Positions 35,446-46,310 of a stretch of DNA of 64,000 nt are shown here, one piece after another. Position 1 is the stretch's first letter; every line of letters begins with the position of its first letter. The translations under genes were made by a program, and so were the position numbers. This stretch comes from Luidia sarsii (Eukaryota; Echinodermata; Asteroidea; Paxillosida; Luidiidae): contig OX465109.1 in NCBI GenBank assembly GCA_949987565.1, positions 11,486,509-11,550,508 on the forward strand, read 5' to 3'. The notes below the pieces were generated by a model. The model did no database searches and had not been told where the DNA came from. It worked only from the letters and a program-made list of their open reading frames with translations.

Positions 35446-38085
35446 TTCACTGTATTTGTTTCCCTTCGTCTCTCTCCATTCCTCTTTGTCTCACTGTATT
35501 TGTTTCTCCGTCTCTCTCCATTCCTCTTTGTCTCACTGTATTTGTTTCCCTTCGTCCCTCTCCATACCTCTTATCTCACTGTATTTGTTTCCCTCCGTCT
35601 CTCTCCATTCCTCTTTGTCTCACTGTATTTGTTTCCCTCCGTCTCTCTCCATTCCTCTTTGTCTCACTGTATTTGTTTCCCTTCGTCCCTCTCCATACCT
35701 CTTATCTCACTGTATTTGTTTCCCTCCGTCTCTCTCCATTCCTCTTTGTCTCACTGTATTTGTTTCCCTCCGTCTCTCACCATGCCTCTTTTTCTCACTG
35801 TATTTGTTTCCCTCCGTCTCTCTCCCTTCCTCTTTGTCTCACTGTATTTGTTTCCCTCCGTCTCTCTCCATTCCTCTTTGTCTCACTGTATTTGTTTCCC
35901 TTCGTCTCTCACCATACCTCTTTGTCTGACTATATTTGTTTCCCTTCGTCTCTCTCCATTCCTCTTATCTCACTGTATTTGTTTCCCTTCGTCTCTATCC
36001 ATTCCTCTTTGTCTCACTGTATTTGTTTCCCTCCGTCTCTCTCCATTCCTCTTTGTCTCACTGTATTTGTTTCCCTCCGTCTCTCACCATGCCTCTTTGT
36101 CTCACTGTATTTGTTTCCCTCCGTCTCTCTCCCTTCCTCTTTGTCTCACTGTATTTGTTTCCCTCCGTCTCTCTCCATTCCTCTTTGTCTCACTGTATTT
36201 GTTTCCCTTCGTCTCTCACCATACCTCTTTGTCTGACTATATTTGTTTCCCTTCGTCTCTCTCCATTCCTCTTATCTCACTGTATTTGTTTCCCTTCGTC
36301 TCTCTCCATTCCTCTTTGTCTCACTGTATTTGTTTCCCTCCGTCTCTCACCATACCTCTTTGTCTGACTATATTTGTTTCCCTCACTCTCTCTCAATTCC
36401 TCTTTGTCTCACTGTATTTGTTTCCCTCCGCGGTCTCTCACCATACCTCTTTGTCTCACTGTATTTGTTTCCCTCCGTCTCTCTCCATTCCTCTTTGTCT
36501 TACTGTATTTGTTTCCCTCTGTCTCTCTCAATTCCTCTTTGTCTCACTGTATTTGTTTCCCTCCGCGGTCTCTCTCCATTCCTCTTTGTCTCACTGTATT
36601 TGTTTCCCTTCGTCTCTCACCATACCTCTTTGTCTCACTGTATTTGTTTCCCTCCGTCTCTCTCCATTCCTCTTTGTCTTACTGTATTTGTTTCCCTCTG
36701 TCTCTCTCCATTCCTCTTTGTCTCACCGTATTTTTTCCCCTTCGTCTCTCACCATTCTTCTTTGTCTCACTGTATTTGTTTCCCTCTGTCTCTCTCCATT
36801 CCTCTTTGTCTCACTGTATTTCTTTCCCTCCGTCTCTGTCCATTCCTCTTTGTCTCACTGTATTTGTTTCCCACCGTCTCTCTCCATTCCTCTTTGTCTC
36901 ACTGTATTTGTTTCCCTCCGTCTCTCTCCATTCCTCTTTGTCTCACTGTATTTGTTTCCCTCCGTCTCTCTCCATTCCTCTTTGTCTCACTGTATTTGTT
37001 TCCCTCACTCTCTCTTCATTCCTCTTTGTCTCACTGTATTTGTTTCCCTCACTCTCTCTCCATTCCACTTTGTCTCACTGTATTTGTTTTTTTCGTCTGT
37101 CTCCATTCCTCTTTGTCTCACTGTATTTGTTTTTTTCGTCTGTCTCCATTCCTCTTTGTCTCACTGTATTTGTTTCCCTCTGTCTCTCACCATTCCTCTT
37201 TGTCTCACTGTATTTGTTTCCCTCCGTCTCTCTCCATTCCTCTTTGTCTCACTGTATTTGTTTCCCTCCGTCTCTCTCCATTCCTCTTTGTCTCACTGTA
37301 TTTGTTCCCCTCCGTCTCTCTCCATTCCTCTTTGTCTCACTGTATTTGTTTCCATCTGTCTCTCTCCATTCCTCTTTGTCTCACTGTATTTGTTTCCCTC
37401 CGTCTCTCTCCATTCCTCTTTGTCTCACTGTATTTGTTTCCCTCACTCTCTCTCCATTCCTCTTTGTCTCACTGTATTTGTTTCCCTCCGTCTCTCTCCA
37501 TTCCTCTTTGTCTCACTGTATTTGTTTCCCTCCGTCTCTCTCCATTCCTCTTTGTCTCACTGTATTTGTTTACCTCACTCTCTCTCCATTCCTCTTTGTC
37601 TCACTGTATTTGTTTCCCTCCTTCTCTCTCCATTCCTCTTTGTCTCACTGTATTTGTTTCCCTCACTCTCTCTCCATTCCTCTTTGTCTCACTGTATTTG
37701 TTTCCCTCCTTCTCTCTCCATTCCACTTTGTTTTATTTATTATTTTTTTTTTTTCGTCTGTCTCCATTCCTCTTTGTCTCACTGTATTTGTTTCCCTCCT
37801 TCTCTCTCCATTCCTCTTTGTCTCACTGTATTTGTTTCCCTCACTCTCTCTCCATTCCTCTTTGTCTCACTGTATTTGTTTCCCTCACTCTCTCTCCATT
37901 CCTCTTTGTCTCACTGTATTTGTTTCCCTCCTTCTCTCTCCATTCCACTTTGTCTCACTGTATTTGTTTCCCTCCGTCTCTCTCCATTCCTCTTTGTCTC
38001 ACCGTATTTGTTTCCATCTGTCTCTCTCCGTTCCTCTTTGTCTCATTGTTTTTGCTTCTCTCTGTCTCTCTGTGATAATGGGATG
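35446..38085. repeat. 44-bp pyrimidine-rich minisatellite (~60 units)
   Basis: Unit CTGTATTTGTTTCCCTCCGT followed by CTCTCTCCATTCCTCTTTGT and CTCA. Variants are CCTTCGTC, CCTCACTC, CCTCCTTC and CCGCGGTC in the middle. Since 44 is not a multiple of three and the plus strand lacks stops in every frame, it gives an 870-codon Leu/Ser/Pro frame, which I reject as a gene. The far side (38228-38330) repeats the module 5' flank found at 34995-35110, so the array is bracketed by direct repeats. Confidence 0.95.
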
Positions 38086-38227
38086 CTTGATTTTGTTGAT
38101 CACTTTTTTTAAAAGTATACTGTAGATTCCATACGTTCACAGTGACTGAGAAAACCTCGAAAATTGAGGAATGATTTTCAAAATGATTTATTTTTAATAT
38201 CAATAGGTAATTACATATCTCAAACAA

Positions 38228-38420
38228 TTAGTGACAATTACCAATTCCTATCAATTAAATGTTTTGTACCTGCCGGTTGCTGAGCAACTAATTGGTTCAT
38301 ATCTCGTTCCCTCTCCCTCTCCTTTTCTCTGTCTCTTCCTTTCTCCATCCTCTTCCCTTACTGTTGTCTATGTTTACCTCTTCCTCTCCCACTGTGTATC
38401 TGTCTCCTCTCTCCCTTCCT
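38228..38420. repeat. Second copy of lectin-module 5' flank
   Basis: GACAATTACCAATTCCTATC, CTGCCGGTTGCT and TTGGTTCATATCTCGTTCCC match 35002-35085 in the same orientation. It marks the far edge of the 44-bp array. Confidence 0.7.
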
Positions 38421-38780
38421 CTTTGTCTCATTTTAATTCTTCAGGCTTTGTGCGTGTGATTATGCCTGAAGAAGTAAGGTGTATCACTCTGACTCCTTAT
38501 TTGTTGAAAAATTGGTTCCGAAGAAGATTTCATTAATTGTTCCTTCCTTATTTTTACTGAAAGGGGAATGCAACCCAAAAAATAAAGTTGGTTTATCTCA
38601 ATGAGTGTTAAAAACAACCTACATTTACCTATGAGACACTCACATACGATTTTCATAAAAAGAGATAATTCATGGAATCGTAGGTCGAATTTGTGTTCCC
38701 GCATGTAGCCATCTTTTCGAAGGTGCCTCCGAAATCATGACCCCTCGTTGATACAAAAATCTGATTGTTGGTCTGGTTAA

Positions 38781-38985
38781 GATTTTAATAAATTCATCAC
38801 TAGCTGGCAAACTATTCTTGAGCTAAATACAAATGAAAATAAAACTTGTCTGACAGGTGATGATTTTAATTCCTATTTAATCACAAGATCTTTTAGATAC
38901 TATTTACTCATTACATTATGTACCACTCATCACAAAACCTATACAGGAGTTACCCAATCACCAGCTACTTTTATAGATGATATAC
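38781..38985 (+). pseudogene. LINE endonuclease-domain fragment
   Basis: One open frame of about 68 codons contains CLTGDDFNSYL followed about 30 residues later by TYTGVTQSPATFIDDI. These resemble the catalytic GDFN motif and the PTRVT..SATLIDNIF region of the apurinic-like endonuclease of CR1/L2-type non-LTR retrotransposons. An extra Asp splits GDFN, and no reverse transcriptase follows. I read it as a short dead fragment. Confidence 0.5.
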
Positions 38986-39357
38986 AAAAATGTTGCAAAC
39001 TGCTTACTGACTAAAATTACCAAAATGTAAATCTAAAATCCAGTGGGCCTGACGTTTCGATCCTAGCAGGACCTTTCTCAAAGGCAGAGTGACAAGGACA
39101 AAACAGATACATGTACACGAAGGAAGGGGAGAGAGTGAATAGGACACGGATGAGAAACAAAGGACAAAGAGAGAAGCTGGTAGGGAGAGATCAAAGGGAA
39201 GGGCAAGGGGTAGGGTAGGGATTAGTGAGAGGAGGGGGAAAGATCAAAGAGAAGGGCAAGGAGTGGGGTAGGGATTATTGACAAGAGGGGGAAAGATCAA
39301 AGAGAGAAGTGTGAAGGACTGAACACAAAATAGGGATTATCAGAAAGCTGCATGGTG
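38986..39357 (-). mobile_element. Penelope-like element 3' untranslated region
   Basis: On the minus strand, just after the GIY-YIG frame, the sequence leads to TGAGAAAGGTCCTGCTAGGA then TCGAAACGTCAGGCCC. The GATCGAAACGTC string is like those in Penelope-like element terminal regions, some of which carry hammerhead ribozymes (family knowledge). The rest is GA-rich on the plus strand. A related remnant is at 5851-6010. Confidence 0.55.
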
Positions 39358-39789
39358 TTAGTCATTACCCTCCTGGATGTTGAGACCATGTGGTTGAATA
39401 GTCCGAAGACGCTTCATCCACATTTTCTCACGGCTAAGACGGACAGCATTACTACGGTGACCAAGAGATTCTATGCCCAGTACACTCATATCAGATATCG
39501 AATGATCAGGGAGATTGAAGTGATACCCAACAGGGTTGTCCATTTTACCGGTTTTGATAGTAGACCTATGGCCATAGATCCGTTTTTTGAGGGTGTTTTT
39601 GGTCTCGCGGTCATACTGAATATTACAAACTCTACAAGAGATGAGGTATATGATGTTTGAGGTAGTGCACGTGATAGAGTCATAGGTCGTGTGGGTAGTT
39701 CCAGAAGAATGTCGATTGAAAGAGTCCATTTCCTTGACATGTGTCTTGCAAACAATCCAGTATTTTTGCGTCGACGAGATTTGAGACAT
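39358..39789 (-). pseudogene. Penelope-like GIY-YIG endonuclease, 3' fragment
   Basis: A 143-codon open frame matches the C-terminal part of a Penelope-like retroelement polyprotein: a Cys-containing linker (WIVCKTH, then SITCTTSNIIYLISCRVC) and a GIY-YIG endonuclease with NIIYLI for GIY, then ETKNTLKKRIYGHR and a C-terminal REKMWMKRLRTIQPHGLN. Where active members have YVG, this copy has Tyr-Asp-Arg, so the YIG motif is broken. The reverse transcriptase is absent: the element is 5'-truncated. Its 3' UTR follows to about 38986. Confidence 0.75.
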
Positions 39790-41305
39790 CGCTGAGCTCC
39801 ATTGTGGTGTTCTTGACTGGTCAGAGTCGCAAGCTAGAATGGCGTGCCCTTGCCTTGCTTGGCCTTAGCCCCCTTCAGCAGCTTCTGTTATTCAACTTTC
39901 CTTCCTGCAACGCGCTCACGCTTCATTCGTCAGCCGATTAGACAATTTTTTCCTGCTACAAATGCGTACCGCAGGCAAAGGAAATACACAAATAGGGGCG
40001 GCCTTTCTGGGAAGTGCGCTCACTGCATGCGTCGTGAGGGACGTTTACGTTAGCTTTCCTTCACGCGATATTGTTGAATACATTGCTGCTGTACCGCCGC
40101 TATTTCCAAAGATCCAGGCTAAACGATGTCATTGTAGGTTGAATGCCAATTAGATAGTTGTTTTGGGTCGTCTAAGATTCATTTCTTGCACAAAAACAAC
40201 ACCATTTTTTTCCAATGCCTTTATACGATTGGATGTTAACCTCAAAAGACAGCAGTTTTGCACGTTATTGTCTGTGTGATAATAATATTGAGTTAATGTA
40301 GGACACATGGTATGCTAAACAATGATCTCCGTCTGACAAAACCTAAAATTCCGGGTTGTGGTTTGTTACTGAGTTTGAAGGTTTGTTGGCTTGATAGGTA
40401 CAGAGTATTTACCTATGGCAACTGGGGCCAGACGCTTGTTTTTAGATGTCTGTGATATCATAACGAGTAAGATAAATAGGACTGAAGCCTGAGACTGTAA
40501 GCGTTTATTTCGTAAACGGCCTCACAATTCACACACAGCACCCGGTTGTCATGGCTACAAGACTCAATTGGCCTTGAGTCACACACAATATATCCCCATA
40601 CGCACACACAGTCAAGTGCATGACCAGTTCGTTTGAGGGGAGGGGATGTAGACAGACAGAGAGGAAGAGGGAGCGGGAGAACTGAGAGGGGAATAATTAG
40701 TAACAGACGAATAGAAGGACAGGGGAGTACAGTGAAAGAGGGTATAGAGACCAGTTAGTTGTTTCAGTTGCGAGAGACAAGTTCGAGTTCCGAGACAACA
40801 GCAAAACATTTCGGTCTTGTCAAATGGAAATCGTCCTGCTTTGACAAAGGAAATGAAATGACGATTAACGAGGCAAATTACCGTGTACACATCAGTCTCC
40901 TTGTACATGGGAGGCACTTACCTCCTGAGGGCCTACATACACGGGACTCTGCCTCCTCGTATTTGGATATGACGATCGCGTTGTATGCTTTTATTCAGTC
41001 TCCTCTGAATGACAAGTCATGAACAGTATCAATCGTCTGTCTGTCTCTGTATGTCTGGCTCGCCCTTTAGCCTTATATTTGCCTCTCCTTGAATCCCCTT
41101 TGTCCGTCGTCGCTCTGTCGCTCTCTCTTCGTATTTCCTAATCTCTGTCTCCGTGTCCCTTCCAATCCTCCACCTTTATCACTCTCACTCTTTCCCTCAT
41201 TTTCAAAACTCTATCCCTCTCTGATGAAAATGGTAATGGCGCAACATGTTAACAATAAAGGAAAAGACATGTCGCTAGCAGATCTATAAGATCATCTTCT
41301 ATAGT
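39790..41305. other. Segmental-duplication sequence, no gene
   Basis: Positions 40130-40640 are homologous to 47417-47800 (GCCAATTAGATA, CAATGCCTTTA, GACAGCAGTTTT, GGTTGTCATGGCTACAAGAC). Positions 40618-40745 form a GA-rich tract containing GAGGGGAGGGGATGTAGACA then GACAGAGAGG, one or two relics of the 49-bp unit. Small frames here lack support. Confidence 0.55.
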
Positions 41306-43275
41306 CTTTACCATTTTTGCCATTTACACCAGAGACTGTGATCATTTATAGGTTAAAATACGACCACGTATTACCAACTTCAAATGGCTTGTTCTTCACA
41401 GAGACTTTGGAGCCAGAGGCAAACATGTTCGATCACAAATTGCTAAACGATGCTTTTGTTGAGAAGACAATAAACTTTTTAATTCTGGTATTAATTACGT
41501 GCATAAAGAGCCAAATGTAATAATAGATTAAAAAGAACGAATGAATTTACGAATTCGTTTGCACTATATGAGCGTATCGTCGTTTGACGGCGATCCTAAC
41601 ATTCAGGCTACAATTTAACAGTTCTCACATTTGACTTTTTATCTAAACAGCGCGTAAGGGCTTTCTATATACACTGGGCATTTATTTATATAATCATACG
41701 TAGATATTGCTCTCTAATGCTTCTCGTCATAGCGTTTCGTTCCTCCAGAGTCTGAGGTTCTCCAAACATAGGTCACATCGTCTAAGTCGGCAAGAGTTCA
41801 GCTTACTCTGCAATAGTCCGTGTTGATTCATAGGCCTCGGTCGGAAAACATATCTCCGAGAGAGCCACCTTGAATGTTATTCTAATCACATGCAACGTCC
41901 TTTCATATTTCGTGTTTCTATTTCACCTGTACCTCGGGCAGATTCTAAAGGAAATTCATTTCCAGTGATTCGGTCCATCATTTTGAAAATACAAACAAAT
42001 TTTTAAGAACTGCTCACTTCTTGAAGTTGAACATAGACGAAAAGAAAATCGAAACATGTCACTAGAGTAAAAAAAAAAATCTGGAATTTGTCAATTTTCA
42101 CTCATTGCTGTTTCCTTCTTAATGCAGAAACTGAAAATGACAAAATAACTCCCCCCCAAAAGTTTATTCATATTCGTAGTAGACGCAGTCTGGCACAGTG
42201 TTGAAGTAATCCCCGTTGACTTCAGAAGCGGTGACGTTGTTGAGTTGGCACATGTCTCCCTTCATGTTGAAGGAGCGGCAGGTCGGGTCTTGTAAGCAGG
42301 CGATGCAGCACCGCACGGGGATCCTGACTCTGAATTCGGTCAGGGTGTGGTCGGCGAGGCAACGGGGCTGGCCATGGGGGATGGCTGAGCAGGTCAGGGC
42401 GCTGATAGACACCGATCTCTGGGACCTCTGGCACATGACTCGCCTGGGGTCAGCACAGGATAACCCACGTGTCTTTCCGTAATCAACCATTATCATTATC
42501 AGGCAGCTCCCGATTTTCGGATGGATGGTGCTGAAGTTGGTGTACTCGTCAGGGTCTTTAGCGCAGTCCCACTGACCGTCTTCGAAGTAGCAGCGGATCC
42601 AGATATTGTCGGCAGAATTTTCATAGACTGAGAACGCTGTCTGGTATATGAAGTCATTCTCCTCCTGGTTTTGAGGAAGGACCATGTCCCCTCCCAGGCT
42701 TTGGCACAGCTTTCTACCGTCAGCCCAGCTAAGATATGCTCCATCAGGGATGATGTAGCAATTGTTTCCGTGGTGCGTCCACTTTGAGGATGGGCAGCTC
42801 TTGTGCAGGGCCCCCAAAATCTGCACCACGAGCGTCAGACAAACTTGAATCAGCAGCGGTGCCTTCATCTTCTTTGACACATACACGTATATATAACGGA
42901 TCTAAGGATAGCTCGTTTCTTGAGCCAAGTAGTCCTGACGAGGAATCTAAGGTATGTGCGTGTCCACCGAGCTCGACCGTTGAGTGTCTGGTTCGTGTAA
43001 GAGATGACATGTAACTGACTTCATTATGAGCTTGTTGTTCGCCTGGCTTTACACAATGGCCGATGATGCAGGCGGGAACTTCCCTCTATCGTTTTCTCTC
43101 TCGCTTTCTGTTTATTATTATACCTTGTCCTCCCTGTAACCCTTCCCTCCCTTCCTATTTGGCTGACAAGAAACTGACATCGCGGTAGGTGCTCGCGTGT
43201 CGTATCGCCTGCTGCATAATTATGTAGTCGGGAACTGTATTGTTGTTGCTTTTTTTCTGTTCGGTATAGTTGCAC
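41306..43275 (-). repeat. Lectin-gene duplication module C
   Basis: Holds copy C with flanks homologous to A, B and inverted D. The distal 5' flank (43060-43275) is also repeated at about 51560-51755: CGTTTTCTCTCTCGCTTTCT, CCTCCCTGTA, then ATTGTTGTT and AGTTGCAC. Confidence 0.65.
42164..42886 (-). CDS. Secreted C-type lectin/PAN protein, copy C
   Basis: A 240-aa single-exon product with a start at 42886 or, in line with the paralogs, Met7 (42868). It has a signal peptide, a lectin-like domain Cys31-Cys152 and a PAN/Apple domain about Cys166-Cys234. It is very close to copy B: changes include Ser for Pro in ENSADNIWIRC and Gly-Ser-Cys in place of Glu-Asn-Cys in the region of the sugar-binding loop. 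EPN/QPD and WND are absent. The upstream minus strand has TTATATATAC 10-20 bases before the first ATG. The stop overlaps AATAAA (42163-42168). Expected to be secreted, function unknown. Confidence 0.9.
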   Translation of the reverse strand: MYVSKKMKAPLLIQVCLTLVVQILGALHKSCPSSKWTHHGNNCYIIPDGAYLSWADGRKLCQSLGGDMVLPQNQEENDFIYQTAFSVYENSADNIWIRCYFEDGQWDCAKDPDEYTNFSTIHPKIGSCLIMIMVDYGKTRGLSCADPRRVMCQRSQRSVSISALTCSAIPHGQPRCLADHTLTEFRVRIPVRCCIACLQDPTCRSFNMKGDMCQLNNVTASEVNGDYFNTVPDCVYYEYE

Positions 43276-43300
43276 GCGTTAATAACGGATGAGTATACAC

Positions 43301-43493
43301 ATTACAAGCAGCATCCTGCCCATGCGGAGCCGAGGAACAGACCGCCCACCACATCATCCACGAATGCCTCACCTTGCCCCACCCAATGACCTTGACCTGA
43401 ATGACCCGAGTCCCGACGCAGAGAGCTGGCTGCAGCGGCTGAGCGACATTGCCTAGCTGCCTCACACGAAAGAAGAAGAAAAAGACTCGTGAA
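43301..43493 (+). mobile_element. LINE 3' end fragment
   Basis: The frame reads SCPCGAEEQTAHHIIHECL, the Cys/His-rich C-terminus common after the reverse transcriptase of non-LTR retrotransposons. After a one-base break it continues AESWLQRLSDIA to a TAG ending at 43456. An AAAGAAGAAGAAAAAG tail follows. It is 5'-truncated and frameshifted. Confidence 0.65.
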
Positions 43494-43671
43494 GTTCATT
43501 TCAGGAGACCCGAAATAATAGAGATCATGGATATGCTATTGACAGAAAGGCTCCTCGTGGTTACTTCTGATAATAATCGAATGTCTACTCATGCCGCGGC
43601 CCTCAATCACCCTCTCTCTCCACCAGTCTGCCTGTATGTCTGTCTCTCTCTCCGACCCCTATTTCTCCTTT

Positions 43672-44445
43672 TTAGCTTTTCCGCCGCGAAGCGGAAAAGC
43701 TATTGTTTTTGTTCGGATTATTTTTTTTTCTTAACGGAAAAATCCCATAGACAAAGCACAGGGTTTTTCTGTCGGGCACTTTTTCCATTGAACACACTTG
43801 GATTTTTTTTTCAAACTTGGCAAAATTAATAGATAGAGCCCTTGCTGAAGTTGTGCACAGGTGTCTTGAAAACGTCATGACGTGACATGACAAGTGACAG
43901 CGCTTTAAAGGGGCAAATTTCAAACTCCAATAAAAGCAAAAGAACAAGTTACTTTGGTTTCAATTTTGCAGTATAGCTAAAAGTTGGGAAAAGGTGTATC
44001 CAAAAATTGCCTTCATTTGATCGTGACGTCATCTCATGAATCTTTATGAGGTCATGAATTTTTCAAATTTCAACATTAAATTGAGCGTATTTGGCTAACG
44101 GAGCGAGATTATTTTGACTTTTTCGTTTATATCTATTGGGGATGTAGTTAAGAAACACCCTCTGTGGCCAAAATGCCATGACGCAATTGTGACGTCATCA
44201 AAATGCGTGATTTTAAAGCACATATTAGCCTAAGGTCAATCTTCTCCGCATTCCAAATCCTGAGTTTGGAACCAATTGACCATTGTTCATAATTATCATG
44301 ATTTTTTTAATATTATAATGAAGTCCTATAGACTTTGTGCACAAAATATGCACGTGCGTTTTGGGGTAGGAATGGAGGGTACGGGTTCGAATCCCGTTGA
44401 TGTCATTTTTTGTTTTTTTAACTGAACCAGAAGCGGAAAAGCTAA
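43672..44445. mobile_element. 774-bp MITE with TTAGCTTTTCCGC termini
   Basis: The left end TTAGCTTTTCCGC is matched by GCGGAAAAGCTAA at the right. The left end also forms a hairpin (CTTTTCCGCCGCGAAGCGGA then AAAG). The interior has GTGACGTCAT motifs but no protein domain. Near the right end, 44380-44397 reads ACGGGTTCGAATCCCGTT, a B-box-like string suggesting tRNA ancestry for that part. Confidence 0.65.
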
Positions 44446-44700
44446 CAGACAGAGGGGAAAAAGAGAAATTATCTCTTTATGGATTCGTTTTTTCTCCTGT
44501 CGCTTTCCGCTCCTCTTTCTGCCTCTCTCTCCCATACTCTATTTGCGTCTCTGTCTATATATCTTTTTTCAAACCCTTATACTTTCACTCTCCCATTCGT
44601 TTCGCTTGGTCAGATCTTTCGCTCGCTCGCTCGCTAAATCTCTGTCTATTTCCGTTCTGATGTCATACTCTTCTTTCCCTCAATCATTCTCTAAAGAGAC

Positions 44701-44892
44701 CGTGAAAAAACCGCAAGCTATAGCCTTGATGGATGGCTAATTCAATTACCAGAGGGACCACCAGCCCCATACAGGTACTGTTTGGTGTCCTTGTAACTGT
44801 CACTCCCATGTACTTCTAAATTGCCTCTAGACATTTACCCTCAGGAATATGGCCTTGGAGACCACTGGCGAAAACACCATGAAAATAATAGT
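44701..44892. mobile_element. Partial reverse copy of the 11017-11488 element
   Basis: The reverse complement shares CACGTTTTTTC-like, ATCAAGGCT, TTGAATTAGCCATCC, TGGTCCCT and TTTTCRCCAGTGGT segments with about 11130-11340. Terminal repeats are missing. Confidence 0.65.
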
Positions 44893-45874
44893 CGTTTTCC
44901 CTGACGAACGAACTTGTTACCTTAGGCTTGTAAATGCATGTACCTACGTGTACAGGCTAACAAAGTCGCGCGTTTTGTTTAGTGTACGGTATCCACATGT
45001 ATACAGTACAGTACAAGGCGCTTTTCTGGCCCGAATGCGAACCACACCAACTTCGGCGCGATACAAGCACTGAAGTAGTAATGCTCACGTCGCGTACCAC
45101 AGTTTGGCCGTATTCGCAATACTATACTTCCAACCGGAAGATGAAGGTCAGGTTATATTTATTCGTTTTTCTCTGCCGTATTCTCATTTTTTTGTAGGTT
45201 TATTTTGCTCATTTTTATAATTTTAATATACATATTCAATAAACCTGGGTTTTGAGTCGGAAAGAGGCTTTCTTCATTATGTAATAATGTGTTCAAAATT
45301 GGGCACGCGTTAATCTCCTATAGCAGGCGGCGCGGAGGTGCCCGGAAGTGTAGGGTGACCTTTTTCACCACGAGAGTTACATGGTCTATTGGGCAGTTGG
45401 TGAAAAATGACATCATCACTTGCTTGTTATGCCAAACGCTGCTGAAAATGTTGGATATGCATCGCCACATGATTTGACAATAACATTATGAACAAGTGTG
45501 GACGGGATGAAGCCCTGAAAATGGAGACGATTTCGGAATTCATATTGATTTCTTTGGCGCTACAACTTACTTCTTTTTCGGCTTTGATCTTAAAACCTTA
45601 CACCGCCCTGCAATAAGTTGGCGCAAGAAACGATTTATTTATTGATGCAATACTGATCATGCTCTGACGATCCCTGCTGCAAGGACACACTCGCTCGATT
45701 GAAGCTTCATCCACATCGCTGGTAGAATTTCGAAAAGTCTTCCTAACCATATCGTTGGTACAATTTCCAGCTCTGTCTTCAAGCCTTAAAAGGCGTGAGT
45801 ACATGCATTTCTCCTTTATACATAATGGAAAACATACTGGCTACTCCACTTGAATGGTCGCAGGTAACAGTAAC
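44893..45874. other. Noncoding, no gene seen
   Basis: Short frames only. AATAAA at 45238-45243 has no gene upstream that I can support. No convincing inverted repeats. Confidence 0.4.
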
Positions 45875-46127
45875 ATAGGAAGGGTTGCGGTGACACCATG
45901 TATAAGGTCTCAAAGATGTGTGGTTCTGAAAAGAACCTGAGTGGTAACTCAACGTTTCGACCAGTATGCTATGGCCGTCATCAGGAGATGACGGCCATCA
46001 TCATCTTTCTCCTGATGACAGCCAGAGCATACTGATCGAAACGTCGAGTTACCACTCAGGTTCTTTTTCAGAGCCACACCTCTTCTTTGAGAGACCTTAT
46101 ACACGGTGTCACCGCAAACCTTCCTAT
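45875..46127. mobile_element. 253-bp palindromic MITE with two hammerhead-like cores
   Basis: Almost the whole element is an inverted repeat: left ATAGGAAGGGTTGCGGTGAC, right GTGTCACCGCAAACC then TTCCTAT. The plus strand has CTGATGA (46012-46018), GCCAG/CTGAT pairing and CGAAACGTC. The minus strand has the mirror copy, CTGATGACGG...CTGGTCGAAACGTT, read from about 45990 to 45945. Same family as 2644-2817. Confidence 0.75.
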
Positions 46128-46235
46128 ATCGATTAACCCACCATGCAAAGTCTTATTAAGGTCACAATAAAGCAAAAGGCTTGTACGCTACATCGCTCAA
46201 CCGCTGACTACCAGTACCAGCGTGCGACATATGAA

Positions 46236-46310
46236 CAGTGTACAGGTACATGTACATGGGCGTACGTGCACGTGCACATCCCATGCACACGTACATGTAC
46301 GTGTGTGTAC
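46236..46310. repeat. TGTACA/ACGTGC island 3
   Basis: GTGTACAGGTACATGTACAT and GTACGTGCACGTGCACAT-type self-complementary repeats, a small relative of the islands at 6078 and 14797. Confidence 0.7.

Noticed and set aside
35430..38125. Plus-strand frames of 268-870 codons
   Set aside because: Same explanation for the 44-bp pyrimidine-rich repeat.
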